From Allantophomopsis cytisporea (taxonomy: Eukaryota > Ascomycota > Leotiomycetes > Phacidiales > Phacidiaceae): a stretch of 64,000 nucleotides of DNA. A program made the translations under genes and the position numbers. The notes under the pieces are model-generated. The model was not told the DNA's origin. It did not search any database and worked only from the letters and a program-made list of their open reading frames with translations. Position 1 is the stretch's first letter. Every line of letters starts with the position of its first letter. The stretch lies in contig CP103031.1 in assembly GCA_024752435.1 (NCBI GenBank), forward strand, positions 310,001 to 374,000, written 5' to 3'. Shown in pieces: positions 10,350-23,400 of the stretch.

Positions 10350-10692
10350 ATGCGGGCCGCCCACTTGCCTCCTTACCAAGGACCTCGCCTTACCGACGAA
10401 AATACCTTGATGATACAGCCAGCGAGATGAAGACGGCCGCATAGTCGACGATAAAAAGGTGGTTGATAGTGAGAGAGTTGAGAAAGTAATGGTTGAGGCT
10501 GAAGACTCCATCACAGCAGAGGAGGGAATAATTGAAGGGCTCTGGGGTTTGTACAAACACGCACAGAATTTACAACGTGATAGTAGGCAGGCTTATGTTC
10601 TTGCATGGCAGTACTATGAGTGTATCCCCAAGGCTACTGATGTCTCTAGGCACAGTGAAAAAGGCAAGTCAGCGCTGTGCCACTTAGAGTGA
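10350..10692 (+). pseudogene. Decayed reading frame, family unknown
   Basis: ATG at 10350 opens MRAAHLPPYQGPRLTDENTL and stops at TGA 10428-10430. From 10423 the neighbouring frame gives a charged, protein-like stretch (RDEDGRIVDDKKVVDSERVE, then a helix with EEGIIEGLWGLYKHAQ) ending at TGA 10690. A two-base loss near 10426 would explain the switch. A further acidic frame, from the ATG at about 10837 to TAG near 10920 (SFDEENPNGDDSMVDDN), may be a remnant of the same gene. No family recognised. An intron ending in GATACAG at about 10417 is an alternative explanation. Confidence 0.35.
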
Positions 10693-11863
10693 GCCAGGTA
10701 GCTGTTTCGAGATATATCAGATTTCGATATAAAACGCACCCCTAAATCTGCGGTCTTTTCTTGGTAAATGTGCAGGAGATGACCGCAAATGTGCGTACAT
10801 ATCTCAGCTGGGAGAACTTCGATACATCGTATGATGAATGATACTGAGTTTCGATGAGGAGAATCCAAACGGTGATGACAGCATGGTTGATGACAACGCA
10901 GTTGACGATGATAAAATTTAGTGTTTTGGAAAATCGTAGCAATCATACATAAGATCGAGGGTAATGGCTGCCATTTGCCAAGTCTTTCGTGGTTCCATTA
11001 TCCTATCAGTTTGGTGTCACTGAGGCTATTCATACCCTAGATCAAGCAAATTCACCAATTCAATTCAAACACCATATATTCAAAGCACACCAGATACAGA
11101 AAGTTAAATGTCACACAAGATAGATATCAACATAGCAGTTCATCCATTAAACTAGCTGCCCCTTGACCACCACAAAGCTCACTTACCAGACGGAGACCAA
11201 TAAGAACTCACCCAGAATATCAAGAGAAAGTAGACAACACAAACACAGCACAGCACATCAACCATTCAAGCTCCCACAAACATCCTCAAAAAGAACAAGT
11301 GGTATCTATTCATACGAGCTATTCTATGCTCCGCTCCCAATCAACAACCAACAAACCAACCCTCAGATCCATCCATCTCACAAAACAAAACAAAAGACAC
11401 ACAAACAATGCAGCTCTCCTTCTGCAAATGGCATAAGGGAGAAGGAAAGGGGACCACGGAGGGTGGTCATACATACATACCCCCAATCCATCTTCCAAGC
11501 ACAAAGCAAAAAAAAACAAAAAAGAAACAAAAAAAAGCAGAACCCCATTCCATCGATTTCCATATTCATTAAAACCACATCCTCCCACAAACAAGAAAAG
11601 GCGCTTGTTTGCATTCAGTAGCTATAGCGCTGGATGATTATTTTCGCGCCGACAACCGCGCCCAGCAGAAAAGCTCCCTCCATCATTAAGGCCAAAGGAC
11701 AAGTAAAAGATCCTTTTAATTAGTAGCACACACCACCCCCACTGATCACCTCGAAATTTTCCTCCTGGCTTTTTGTTTTCATTCCAAGACCGCAAAAAAC
11801 ACACAAATAACAATGCAATATACGCACGGCTTCCCCGCACAATTTAGGACTCGAGACGCGGTG
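10693..11863. other. spacer and 3' flank of the Whi2-like gene
   Basis: No gene supported. A/C-rich low-complexity sequence at 11160-11620 produces a Lys/Gln/Thr-rich open frame with no recognisable domain; it probably includes the 3' UTR of the minus-strand gene ending at 11864. Confidence 0.5.
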
Positions 11864-13512
11864 TTAACGCAATCCAATAACGCTCATCTCCAGCGTCCAG
11901 ACCCGACGAATCCAGACCTTGAGCTTACCCTCAACACCCTCGACACCCTCGAGCTCTACACCCTCCCACCAGCAGCGGCGCGCAGGCTTGCGCCAGAAGA
12001 GGAGCAGTTTCTGTGCCATGCCGACAGCATTCGCATTGCCCATCTCGTTGGCGCGAACATCGGTGCGTAAACGTGCGAGGGCCAGACTGCAGATAACTGC
12101 TTTGTTTGGCTCGCCAGCACGGTGGCCCCATTGGTCGTCGTGGTTGAAGCCGCTGTAGAATGGTTAGTTTGTGGGTCCAAATAGAGTTTTGAGGCGTTTT
12201 GTGGGGAACGGGGAAAGGGGATGTACCCAGCTGTTAACATCTCAATAAGATGCTGCTCCGTTGTGCCAGTCTCCTCACTCCTTCTCAGACCGGAGAATAT
12301 ACCGTCTTGCTTAAGCAACGCCTTGCCAGCGGCTCTTTTCACCTCAATCATTTCCGTCTGCTCAATATCTGCTCGTGGAGGAATAGCATAGAAATCTAAA
12401 TCTTCTCTAAGTACGATGATACCGGCACGGTCTTGTAGCATTTCTTTAGCAGAACCAGCCATTGGCTCGATGGGTACGGCATCGGGTTCTGAGTGAGATG
12501 GAGAATTCGACTCTGAAGGGATGGTCTGTGCTACCTCCCGGAAGAATTCTAGCATGTATTGAAGCGAGGCTGGATCATACTGCGAATAGATGTCAGCTAA
12601 ATGTATATCAGGATGATGCAACAGATTGCGGATATATTGGATTTCACGGACATCAACTTGAAAGGCGTCGCCTTCCTGGTAACTGTTCAGGTGCCCATCT
12701 GGAAGAAGTCCATTTGGGAAGAGCGACAAAAGTACAAACTCTGGAAGTGTAAGAAGTTCGTCGCGCGATAATGTGAACCGTGTACCTCTACTTGCTATTA
12801 ATTGACTTCCGTTTTGACAGACTTTCGTTCCTACCTCAGGTCCATCGTAATGTTCTCATCTGCGCCGACATCTGTTGCACATGTAATTAGTATGTGATCC
12901 CTCAAAAATCTGCCATGTCCGCGTACCTCCGAGTGTGTTGATCGGTGGTGCACCACCTTGCTGCACCTGAGTAATAATACTCGCAGCACCTCCGGCAGCA
13001 GCCATAACGTATGTAAAAGAGTCTAACGGACTCGAACCCTCTGTATATGCAGGCGGCGGTTCACTATCGTCGTTCTTGGAAGATTCGCCTTTGGTGTCTT
13101 GTGGTAAAGCAGCCTTTGTTTCTGCAACGACGTCTGTGGATGATGTCGCGTGGGACGGGGAAGTCGAGCCTAGAGGGGCAACAGCTGCGTATGCTGGGGA
13201 AGAAGGCGACTCTTCTGCGTCAGTGACGGCAGTCTTATATGCTCGGACGACTTCTGCGGTAGAAGTGTAGAGGGAGGAGAAAGCCGGCGGGGAAGGTGAG
13301 GCGGCTCGCGAGGAAGATGCTTCGGAGGTTGGATATTGCGGAGGAGGGGACTGAACAAAGGTGATCTCTTCCTCAAGCTTAGAGGAATGAGATTCAATAC
13401 TCGGAGGTCGTCCAACGGTCACGGACGGGCCGTCGCTGGGATTTGGCGTGTCTGACAACGTGATTGCTAACGGGGCTGCTGGACGAATGTGATTGAGCGG
13501 GCTGCCTCTCGG
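11864..13512 (-). CDS. Whi2-like BTB/POZ-type protein
   Basis: Related to the Whi2/KCTD-like family that dampens TORC1 and acts with Psr phosphatases under nutrient or general stress. Exons are 12927 and upward, 12835-12871, 12227-12787 and 11864-12152, with introns of 55, 47 and 74 bp; all joins keep frame. The core is DVGADENITMDLRGTRFTLS-RDELLTLPEFVLLSLFPNG (a BTB-type fold) and a C-terminal GGFNHDDQWGHRAGEPNKAV block. The N-terminal half is Ser/Pro-rich with a PPPAYTEGSSPLDSFTY segment. The first in-frame ATG is at 13005 (321 residues), yet 170 upstream codons stay open and look coding. The frame starts after a possible acceptor at 13513; a 9-nt exon at 13771-13779 would supply an ATG in phase. 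Start unresolved. Confidence 0.75.
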
Positions 13513-13843
13513 CTGTATTGAATGCTATGTATCTTATTGTTGCAGTATTCGTTGATGGTAGTGATCGCGAGAGTAGTCGATGGATATCAGTGGTGGGAGA
13601 TCAATTGATTGATTGTTTTTATTCGAAGGGGATTTTGGCGGCAATGGGGGTTCAGCGGTTGTCGTTGTCGCCGGTGCCGTCGTTGTCGCTTTCCAGCTCC
13701 TTAAGGTTGCTTGTAGTACTTCGCTTGTTGCTTAATCCCTACTAGCGCGGTAATATCCTTGCAATTACACTGGTATCATGAGAATACGCGCAAGAGCAAG
13801 ATACAAGTACGCACACAAACTCTTTTTCTATTGTTCAAGGAAA

Positions 13844-14185
13844 TTAATTATCTGTTGCTCCCATGGACCAAACGTCCCCACAGACTTCACATTTGTCCAT
13901 TATCTCGACCGGCACCTTGAATGTCTTCTCCCTCAGGTAATGGACTTTGCTGGACTTATCTCGAAACCGGGGTACATCTTGTTCTGGAATCTTGTTCTCG
14001 TGCAAGCATTGATCTCCAGACCATATCCAATATGGGAGTGAAAACGAAGGTTTGCCCGACTTATCCCCCAAACAATCCCTCTACTCCTGTTCTATAATCG
14101 CTTTCTTAGGGAGCAAAGCTTCACAAAAGTAGTAATCACCCCATGAACAGCCGCAGGGATTTATGTTCGTCTGTATTTTGCACAT
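13844..14185 (-). pseudogene. Small cysteine-motif protein gene with in-frame stop
   Basis: ATG at 14185 opens MCKIQTNINPCGCSWGDYYF, a start style (Met-Cys, then CGC) seen in many small ascomycete proteins of unknown function. A TAG interrupts codon 35 (14081-14083), after which the same frame continues for 78 codons to TAA 13844. The continuation contains WIWSGDQC and, near the end, CEVCGDVWSMG. No GT-AG pair around the stop restores the frame. The stop may derive from CAG or TGG by a single transition. No signal peptide is evident. It could be a strain-specific broken gene or a sequencing error. Confidence 0.5.
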
Positions 14186-14994
14186 GGATACTCTTTAGAA
14201 ACTTTTGCAAAAAAACCGAACCGACAAAAACTCTGAGTGTATATGCGGCTATCACCAGGTGTTGCTTCTCTGCAACCCGAACTCGATACTTTGATGATTC
14301 GAATCGATCGACTAAACGAAGAGGGTACCCAAGACTCTCTGTGCAGAGACAGCTGTATGTTCAACGGTGCCTTTGATCGAGAAGGCAGTTGAGTGACCCG
14401 AGCTGATTCCGAAGAGACAAAGTCGTTGACGTATGTTGTATGTGGTCTTGACGCTATAGGTGGTTTGGGAGAGCGCTTCTGCAATCTACTGATAAGTAAT
14501 ATATCCTTGAGATCCATAGAAAAAGTTCTCTACATAAGTAAGCCAAAGCGCACATAAGAGTGAATCTATGTATCGAGATACTTAAAGGGTGTTGACGGCC
14601 TGTGAGATAGTGACTGACCTCTATTCCACGTCTCTTGAAACGATGACGTCGGTCGAGAAAGAATAGTTGTACCGAGTGATATAAAAATGGTAGCAATTTT
14701 ATCTAAGAAAAGGATGGATCACTTTGGACGGTTTGACATAATATGTATCCGAAGAGATTAGGAGCTTTTACAAGTAAGGCACGCGATATAGAAATGCTCT
14801 TTCCTTTCCAACTATGATCTACGAATCCAAGAGCAGTTTTACAAAGTCAAAATCGCTTGGGTTCTCAGACTACGTTACCAGCTCACTACCTGAAGAATGC
14901 ACCTCAACAATACTAAACACAGCACATGCTATTACCAGACATCAGATGTCCTCATTGTAGATAGTAGATATGCTAGTACGTGTCAAGTCATAAA
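14186..14994. other. spacer with no supported gene
   Basis: One 118-codon minus frame (14161-14517) has no recognisable motif and overlaps the small broken gene; I do not call it. Confidence 0.4.
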
Positions 14995-17203
14995 TTACTC
15001 TTCATCACTATCACCAAAAACCGCAGCAAAAACCGCCGCAGAAGCCTTATCCCCCTCAAGCGCCTCATTCCTTTCCACATCCACCACAACAGGCTCCGCC
15101 CTCAGCGTCGCCCGCTCCTGCATCTCCACATCCCCATCTCCATCTCCACCATCCTCAACCTTATTCCTCATCCGCTCACTATTAACTCCATCCCAATGCA
15201 TCTTCATAATATCCTCAACATCCCCCTTCTTAATCAACTCTAAATCCCTCTTCTTCCCAGTACTATCCATCTCCGCACCAGGCCCAGCGGCGCCGCTCTG
15301 CTCAGGATCCAACTGCACATTAACAGGCGGCTTAACATTAAACCGCTTACAAAGCAAGCGACTCGGATAGAAATCGATGACCGATCTCGTCAGCGGCCCA
15401 AACATGCCCACCTTAGCAGCAGCCTCAGCCGGATCCTCGGGCCTCTCGGGTTTATGCAGCAGCTCCGCCGAAGCATCTCTAGAAGTAGAAGGGTTAGTCG
15501 ACGCACTAGACGGCGCAAATCGCGTAGCCATCATGCCGGACATAGGTTTGAAGAGTTTCGCGCAGTTGGCGAACTCTTGAAGCTCCTTCAACCAATCCTC
15601 CTTGCTTGAATTAGGTAACCGCGGGGGTAGGCCAGCCGTAAGACCCGCTTGGAGTTCGAGATACGCACGATACCGATTGCGTTTGCCCTCGTCCTCTGCA
15701 TACGGCATCCATCCTGTCGTACCCCTCTCCAGCGCAGCCACGGCGACTTCCTTGTCGAGCTTGGGGATACGCGCAAGTAACTCGGCGGCTTTCTGTGCGG
15801 GCGTGAGCGCGTAGCCCGCGGGTATCTCACCGAGGGCGGCGGGGAGGTTCGAGCGACCAGAGGCTGAGGCGATGCGATCGCGGGCGGAGGAGGAGAGATA
15901 ATCGAAGACGGATTTCCCTGGGAGGGACACTTCGCCTAGTAAGACGGCACGGGATTTGGGGTCGAGAGTTGAGGCTTTGGCGGCTTCGGCTGTGGAGGTG
16001 TAGGAGTCTGAGGTGGATGTGGTAGTGGGCTGCTTTGCGGATTTCCAACCTTCAGGGATAGAAGGGGGGAGGTATTTGCCGTCTGCGTTTATGATGTCTG
16101 AGAGTGCAGAGCCGGCGCTTAGGACGAAGCCGTCGAGAGGGAGGCGTCCGTCGTGGCACTTTCGAAATCCAACAGCTGCCTTTGCGAGAGCTGCTTTTTT
16201 AGATATGAAAACGGGCCGGACTGCTGCGGTGGGATTTGCTGAGCTTCCTAGCAGTTTCTTCTTCTTTTTCTTGTCGCCTCCTATAGTTTTATTGTAAGAT
16301 ATCCTTGGCCCTATCTCATAGGGATCCTCATCATCAGATCCAGTGTCGTTAAGTATGCCAATGCCAATCCCACCACGTGCAGATTTCTTCTTAGGTTTGG
16401 ATTTCGAGATTGTTCCAAACTTCTCATCTTCGTCTTCATCATCCTCTACTTGTGACTTTGGCCCCTTATCATTCGAGTCATCATCCCCAAGCCTTGTCTG
16501 ACCTTCGAATCCAAGTCCTTTATGATCATTCTTTTTCACAAAGCCGATCATTTTCGTGTCCTCTGGTGCGAACAGATGTAATGTCTCGTCAGAATTAACA
16601 CCATCCAGCCGTGCAGCCCTTCTAACTTTCGGCCCGACACCTTGCCCCTCCTTCCAACCCATCTTCTTCAATAATTTCACACCCATAGTCTCACCCTGGG
16701 TCTTGAACAGCCCCATCAAGTTTCCCCTCCGCATTGCATCACCCTCAGTCGAGCCCAGTCCCGCAAACCCTTCCGCCGTCTGTAAATGCCTAGCAGCCTC
16801 CGCTTCCGCGAGATCCTCATCGTCCATATAGTCTTCAGGGCGCTGTTGCGCGACCTTCGGGTCATCCTTCTTTCGATTCGAGCGCGAGGACACAAAAGTG
16901 GAGGGCGTCCAGCCTTCCTTGGAACCAACAGTATTGAAATACCTACAACATCGAATTAGCCACTACACAATACAAAGATGCTTTCGATGTGGCCTACCCA
17001 GCACTGAACCCACCCGTGAAAGCGCCATGAAGACGTTTTCTCCCCCGCTCATCCGTCACCTCCTGCTTCCACACGGGCACATACGAGCCATCATCACGCA
17101 CATCCGCATCGTACGGCGGCAGCGGAGTACCATACACGACATAGGGAGACTGCTTAGCCCGCAAATCGGCCTCGTACGAGGCGCGCGATCGTTTCGTTGC
17201 CAT
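14995..17203 (-). CDS. G-patch domain protein of the GPATCH1 (DUF1604) family
   Basis: A nuclear spliceosome-associated protein; human GPATCH1 and plant TGH belong here. Exon 1 is 16998-17203 and exon 2 is 14995-16942, with a 55-bp intron, giving 717 residues. The N-terminal DUF1604 is clear (SPYVVYGTPLPPYDADVRDD, then LHGAFTGGFSAGYFNTVGSK across the splice). The G-patch follows with GVKLLKKMGWKEGQGVGPK. A Lys-rich segment at about residue 280, a Pro/Ala-rich middle and an acidic tail ending DSDEE come after. The second in-frame ATG lies in exon 1, so 17203 is the natural start. G-patch proteins usually activate a DEAH helicase, but the partner here is not shown. Confidence 0.88.
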
Positions 17204-19738
17204 GACGAGGCATCAAGGCTGAGAGAAGTTTGAAGGGTTTCAGCCTCGCGATCTCTGATGTTCGGGAGCTTGTACTTGCGCACCTTACGTAGTGCAAGGG
17301 TTCCGGTCGCGAATTACATAATACACCACAACTCTATGTTTCGCGGAGAGCTATGACCTTTTTCTTTTTGGTGAGAGCGTGCATCTAGTGGAATTGTGGA
17401 CAACGTGGGGAGGAGTCTGGATGAGATTCCTGTGTCGGGACTTTGGACAGCGACATGTGGCACCGTTTTGGGTGAGGTCGATCGTGCGAATTTGCTGTTG
17501 AACGAGGAAAGTTTGAAGCGCTTTTTGCAGCAGATTTGAGAAGTTTGGATAAGGTACGCTGTACTGTGTACATACATGAGATTCATAATTGAGTGAATTG
17601 AAGTATCCTCAGTAATTAGTTATTTCATGTCAATCTCAAAGTGTAATTCACTTCTGTCGGTTGAGTGGATAGTAATAAATTGAGCGCATCAAGACTAAAA
17701 TATATTAAAAAAGTAACCTTGATTATCGTGAGGGCTATTTTGTACCTCCTGAAATTCTTATTGGTAACGAAAGGACGAACAGGACCTCTTTTTTTCTTCT
17801 TACCCTTGCCCTCTTTCCTCTCAAGGTCTTTCTCTCAAGGTCAAAAATCAGAAAAAAAATCAAAAAAATCTTGTCCTTCATAGCCCAGTGTGACATTCCA
17901 GAGTCAAACCAAATACGACACCTCGTACTGCATGTCTTGGAGAATCAATGTGTGCCTGTTGTTCCCCTCGGGTGTGTCAGTTTGTCTGGCAGAGACACAC
18001 GAAGCTACGATCACCAAATCACCAAAGAGCAGGCCAGCAACAACAACAATCCAACAACAGCATCAACTCGGCTGTTGGCCTCTGATCCTTCCCCTTGTCC
18101 GAACATGACGGGGGACCCCCAGTGACCCATGAACTTTTTCCCCAGTAACAAACAGATCGATATGCATTGCATGATGTGAGAGCCCTTTCAGGCCTTTTAG
18201 TGAAGGAGGGGAAGATTTTCGTCGCCATTTATGTGACGAGGACACTCACTGTGTTTCTCATTCGCTGCTTGTTTGTCTCATGGATGAAGATGAAGTATTC
18301 ACTATGCACGTACAGAACAATACATACTATATTATAATTAGCTTACTATATCTTACTAATGCTTCCAATATTGGTCAAACCCTTTTGATTAATGTATCAA
18401 AGGATACGAAGCTTTCTAGGTAAGCTAATGGCGCAGAACACGCAAGCATTAAAGCCAAGTTCTGACAGTCCTGACAGTTCCAAGTCGGAAGTCTGTTCCT
18501 CAAGTAGTGATGATTATGTGGACTGTCTTCTCCAATTCTTTTTTTCTTTTTCCACTCTTGCTTAAAGCTGAACCACTTTTAGTTTGCTCTTAGTAAATCC
18601 CGCGTAGTTTGACTGTACGAGGAATGGTGTCCATATGTGTCTCTCCAGTGAGAGAGAGAAAGAGAGAGAGTCTGGATCTCCCGTTGAAATGAAACGCTTT
18701 TTTTCTAATCCTTTTCTTCTTCAACAGCTTTTTAGTACCGACAAGTAGATCATGTCTGCAAGGTACCGGAGCTGCTTGGGTAACTAGGGTGACATGTTCG
18801 TTACGAATTACTCCATTGAAGAGCATTACTTCTCCCAGTTGATGGTCAGATTGACTTTTTTTTTGGTGTGAGATATCGAATAGAAGAAGTACAATGCATA
18901 CATAAGCTGTACCTCATGAGGTGCTTACTTACATGAGATATATGTATGTATGTCAGTATACATCCATCCATCCATACATATTATGTACCACCAAACAAAC
19001 ATACGTACCTACACCAAACTAAATGCTACCAACAGCCCCCAATGACTTCCCAACGTGCTGTTTTTCTTATTGTTCGTTTCACTTTCCAAATTCTTGACTT
19101 GATCCTAGTCTTCCGGAGAATACGGCGAAATACGGGAGGTCTTGCATTGTGCATCAATTATCCAGTCCGGCTAAGCTTTGTCTGACTTCCAACGTTGCTG
19201 TGGTGCTGTTCTCCCAGTGATCAATTGTCCTAGGGTCTTGCAACCTCTCCAATAATGAAGCATCGTCTTGTGTGAGTGTTCGTTCTATCCTGGGGGGGGC
19301 GCACAGGCTTACCTGTTCGTTACTCTGACTCTCCGAATGAATCTGAATCTTCCATATTATGTGTGGAGATGTTGGGTTTATGCATAAAATATCCATTCGT
19401 TCAATCTTTTGCTGTGATGGATGGATCCTGTTGAGTATCTGTGTATGGATATGATGGATATGATGGATCTAATAGATGGACGATGGATGGATGGAGAATT
19501 GTTGTTATGATATATGTAGGGATGTTTGTTGGTATGTATGAGTATCGTATGTACGTACTTACCAGATCACTGACCGACACCGAGTGACACCAGCTACCTC
19601 ACTACCTACTACCTACCTCCCTACCTAACTGACTTTGCCTGACTGATCCCACCGAATGGAAGCCAGCCAGCCTTACCTTACCTTTACCTTACCTGACCCC
19701 CGACCCCGACTCTTTACCAGTCTTACACAGTCCACCCA

Positions 19739-19807
19739 GTCTGTCTGTCTGTCTGTCTGTCTATCTCACCTGCTGGCTGCTGGCTGCTGGCTGCTGGCTG
19801 CTGGCTG
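19739..19807. repeat. (CTGT)n then (CTGCTGG)n arrays
   Basis: Five to six CTGT units followed by four to five CTGCTGG units, about 0.6 kb upstream of the KIN1-like start. Confidence 0.85.
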
Positions 19808-20126
19808 TTACGAACTACTGTATCTACTCTACTCCCTCTCACGCTCACGCTCACTCTCACTCTCGCTCTCACACTACACACTACACTACACTACACCACA
19901 CCATACCCACACCTACTCCAGATCACACCCACCACTACCTACGTACATTACTTACCTGCCACCTAAACCGGGCTACTAACCCCAACTAACTAAACTACCT
20001 AACTGACTTACCTTACTCTAATCCTCACGCCCAACTCCAAATCCTCCTTCCTTCATGTAATTAATGCCTTTGTCGTGAACTTACTGATCAACCTCAAAAA
20101 AAGGCTACTACTACTTCTTCTCTTCA

Positions 20127-20151
20127 TTCTCTCTCTCTCTCTCTCTCTCTC
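20127..20151. repeat. (CT)n pyrimidine tract
   Basis: Uninterrupted CT run about 280 bp before the kinase ATG. Such tracts are common near fungal transcription starts. Confidence 0.8.
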
Positions 20152-20428
20152 CGAAATTATCACTCGAAATTAAAACAATCCCCATTTACCTACCGACCTA
20201 CCTTTCTCGCCTTTTCTATCTAAACACCTCTCCCATATTGGTTTCAAAACAAAAACCCCATCCTGCCCGTGACGTACCTTTATCCAGCCTCGCTTGGTTG
20301 ACTCAGGAGATTGCTTCCCAGCGACCCCAGTCGTCTCACCTACCAGGGCGATTCCGCATACGGATACCTTGCAGAGCACATCGCACAGCGGCGATACTTG
20401 AACGCTGTCGGCTCTCTCCAAGAACACA

Positions 20429-23400
20429 ATGTCAATGTCAACAGCAACTTCTGTGACGCCAGCTGCTGTTCAACCTGGCGGATCAAGCCGTCGTGGGCTT
20501 CCAAGTAGGACGCAATCCACCACCACCCGAACATACCAACCTGCCCAAGCACCTCAGCGCGCGAGATCGACAACAACCCGTCCTCCGCCATCTTCATCGC
20601 GACCGGTGGAAGACATCCTCGCTCATCGAGACCAAGAAACATCCGCCGTCAATAGAACCCCAACATCTCGCCGGAGTTCCAGTAGGGATAGGAGCATTCC
20701 TCCTACTCGCTCGGATTCCCAGCGAAGTGCTCATCACCAACACCATCGCACGCCTTCCGCCAGACAAACGCACGATCGCAATCCATCAGATATGTCTGCG
20801 CACGCAAACACTCAGGCTGGCCCAGCGCCTGTCGTAACCCCATCAGAGACGCGTCATGCAAAGCAAGGCAGATCGAGGACTACCATTCCTGCGCAGACTG
20901 GCAATTGGATTTTGGGCAAGACTATCGGTGCGGGTAGCATGGGCAAGGTGAAGTTGGCACGACGCGCAGAAGGTGGCGAGCAGGTATGCACACACCGTAT
21001 TCCACGATGTGGAATTGTACTGATATCTCAATAGGTCGCCGTGAAGATAATACCCCGTTTATCCACCGAGGAAGGTCATGGACAACAGAGCAAAGCTGAT
21101 CGCGAGAGAGCTGATCACTCCAAGGAAGTCCGTACAGCGCGTGAAGCTGCCATTGTCACATTGTTGGATCATCCATACATCTGTGGCATGCGTGATGTCG
21201 TGCGCACCACCTATCACTGGTACATGCTCTTTGAGTATGTGAATGGAGGTCAGATGCTTGACTACATTATTTCCCACGGAAGACTGAAGGAGAAGCAAGC
21301 TCGCAAGTTCAGCAGACAAATTGCAAGCGCCTTGGATTATTGCCACCGAAACAGTATTGTTCACCGAGATCTTAAGATCGAGAATATTCTCATTAGCAAG
21401 ACCGGAGATATCAAGATCATTGACTTCGGCTTGAGCAATCTGTTCTCCCCAAGAAGTCATTTGAAGACATTCTGCGGCAGTTTGTACTTCGCCGCTCCGG
21501 AATTACTTCAGGCGAAGGCATATACAGGCCCAGAAGTCGATATCTGGAGTTTCGGAATCGTATTGTATGTCCTGGTCTGCGGAAAAGTTCCCTTCGATGA
21601 TCAGAGCATGCCAGCTTTGCATGCCAAGATCAAGAAAGGAATCGTGGATTATCCAAATTGGCTTACAGCCGGTGAGCTCTTCTAACTGTCTTTTTAAATA
21701 TCCTGACATTCAACTGACAGCTACCAGAATGCAAGAATCTCATCTCTAGGATGCTGGTTACCGACCCAAAGCAACGTGCTACTTTACAAGAGATTATGGT
21801 CCACCCATGGATGACCAAAGGATTTGGATCAGCACCAGAGAACTATCTTCCAGCTCGTGAGCCTCTCCAGCTGCCATTGGACCCTGAAGTTATTCAGGCC
21901 ATGACAGGTTTCGACTTTGGTGCTCCGGAAGTGATCCTCGCTCAATTGACCAAGGTCATCGAATCTGAAGACTATCAGCGTGCTGTACGCAATTTTGCTG
22001 CTGAAAGAGGAATGCAGGCACCAAGCAATGGGGAGAAGAAACGAGGATTTGGATTCGATTTCTACAAACGCAGAAATTCGACAACAAGCCGCGATACCTT
22101 GACGATGCCTTCCAGTGAAGTTTTGAGCGTCGGTGCCGATCCCACCAATGCCTATAGTCCACTCATCTCTGTCTATTATTTGGTCAGAGAGAAGCAGGAG
22201 CGTGATCGTCAACTTGCCAACCCTGGCGCAACCTCCATGCCACGCACACCAACCGAAGCACCACTTCAGCAACAACAAGCACCGGAACTTGCACCTCCAA
22301 AGGCTGCACATACAAATGCTGCTGCTTATGAGATGCCTGGTGAGAAGCCTACAGGTGGACGATCTCGGCCACGTGCTCGAACTCATGGAGAGGATGATGT
22401 CACGGATGCGATGAAGCATGTTAGAATTGCTGGCGCTCACTCGGGCTCACCAGCTGCACCAGAGCCTCCCATTGAGCATGCGGCAAAAAAGGAGAGCACA
22501 GCGGCGGGGTTACTCCGACGATTCAGTACCCGAAAACGTCGAGAACCAGAACGAGAGCGTATCGACAGAAGCCACCCGCCACCGGTGGTCAGAGTCAATG
22601 CTCCTGGCGAGGTACCTGCCACCATTAGGAAGAGCTTCAGTGTCCGCAGAAAGGACCGTCACGGAACATCCGCTACCGACCTGAGGCCTGCCGTTCCTCC
22701 AAAGGATGGTGGTGATATGCTCTCACCACCACGATCTGCGGATGTGCCAAGAACAGTAAACAAACTTGGACGTTCCGCCAGTGTGAACTCCACCATGTCT
22801 CGTAGACCTTCTGATCGCCATGCCGAACCTGTTCCACGGGTTACCTATAATGATGAACCCGTAGCCAGTGGTTCAGAAGCTGGAGCTAGTCCTCGAGGAG
22901 ATAATGATGTTGAGCAAAAGACAAATCTCAACCCCAGATCAACTGGAGGAGCAACTAGAGCTAAGTCGCTTGGTCATGCTCGTCGAGAAAGCATTCAAGC
23001 AAGACGTGCACGAAGAGAAGAGGCTCGGGAAGCAAATGTACCGGAAGAGACGGATGGGGAACTTGCAGAAACCAGTGGCGTTTCTGCCGAGCGTGTTGAA
23101 GAAAGTGCCGAGATCGTCAAGCCAGTTTATCTGAAAGGCCTTTTCAGTGTTTCTACAACGTCCACGAAGCCTGTTGCTGTCATTCGCGCCGATATCATTC
23201 GCGTACTCAAGCAACTTGGTGTCGAATATACCGAAGTGCGAGGAGGCTTTAGCTGTCGTCACGTACCAAGTATCGATCTCAATAGAGTTGTTGACAATGG
23301 CCCTCCCAGTCCGCAGGCCGGATCTGGTTTTGGTCAAACCCCAACTCACCGACGAAAGATTAGCTTTGGTGGTCTCATGGGTGGAAACGAGCGTGATCGT

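Larger units (their letters stand above)
17204..20428. other. long spacer between GPATCH1-like and KIN1-like genes
   Basis: About 3.2 kb with no supported gene, serving as head-to-head promoter space for the two divergent genes. It contains AG-rich tracts (18645-18670), TACC/CCTTA-type repeats (19595-19700), CTGT and CTGG arrays and a CT run close to the kinase gene. Confidence 0.55.

Noticed and set aside
11163..11621. 152-codon Lys/Thr/Gln-rich plus frame
   Set aside because: A/C-rich low-complexity sequence in the 3' flank of the Whi2-like gene; no motif.
14275..14320. GATTCGAATC resembling a tRNA T-arm
   Set aside because: No cloverleaf, no A box at the right distance.
19154..19396. 80-codon minus frame
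   Set aside because: No motif, lies in repeat-rich promoter space.
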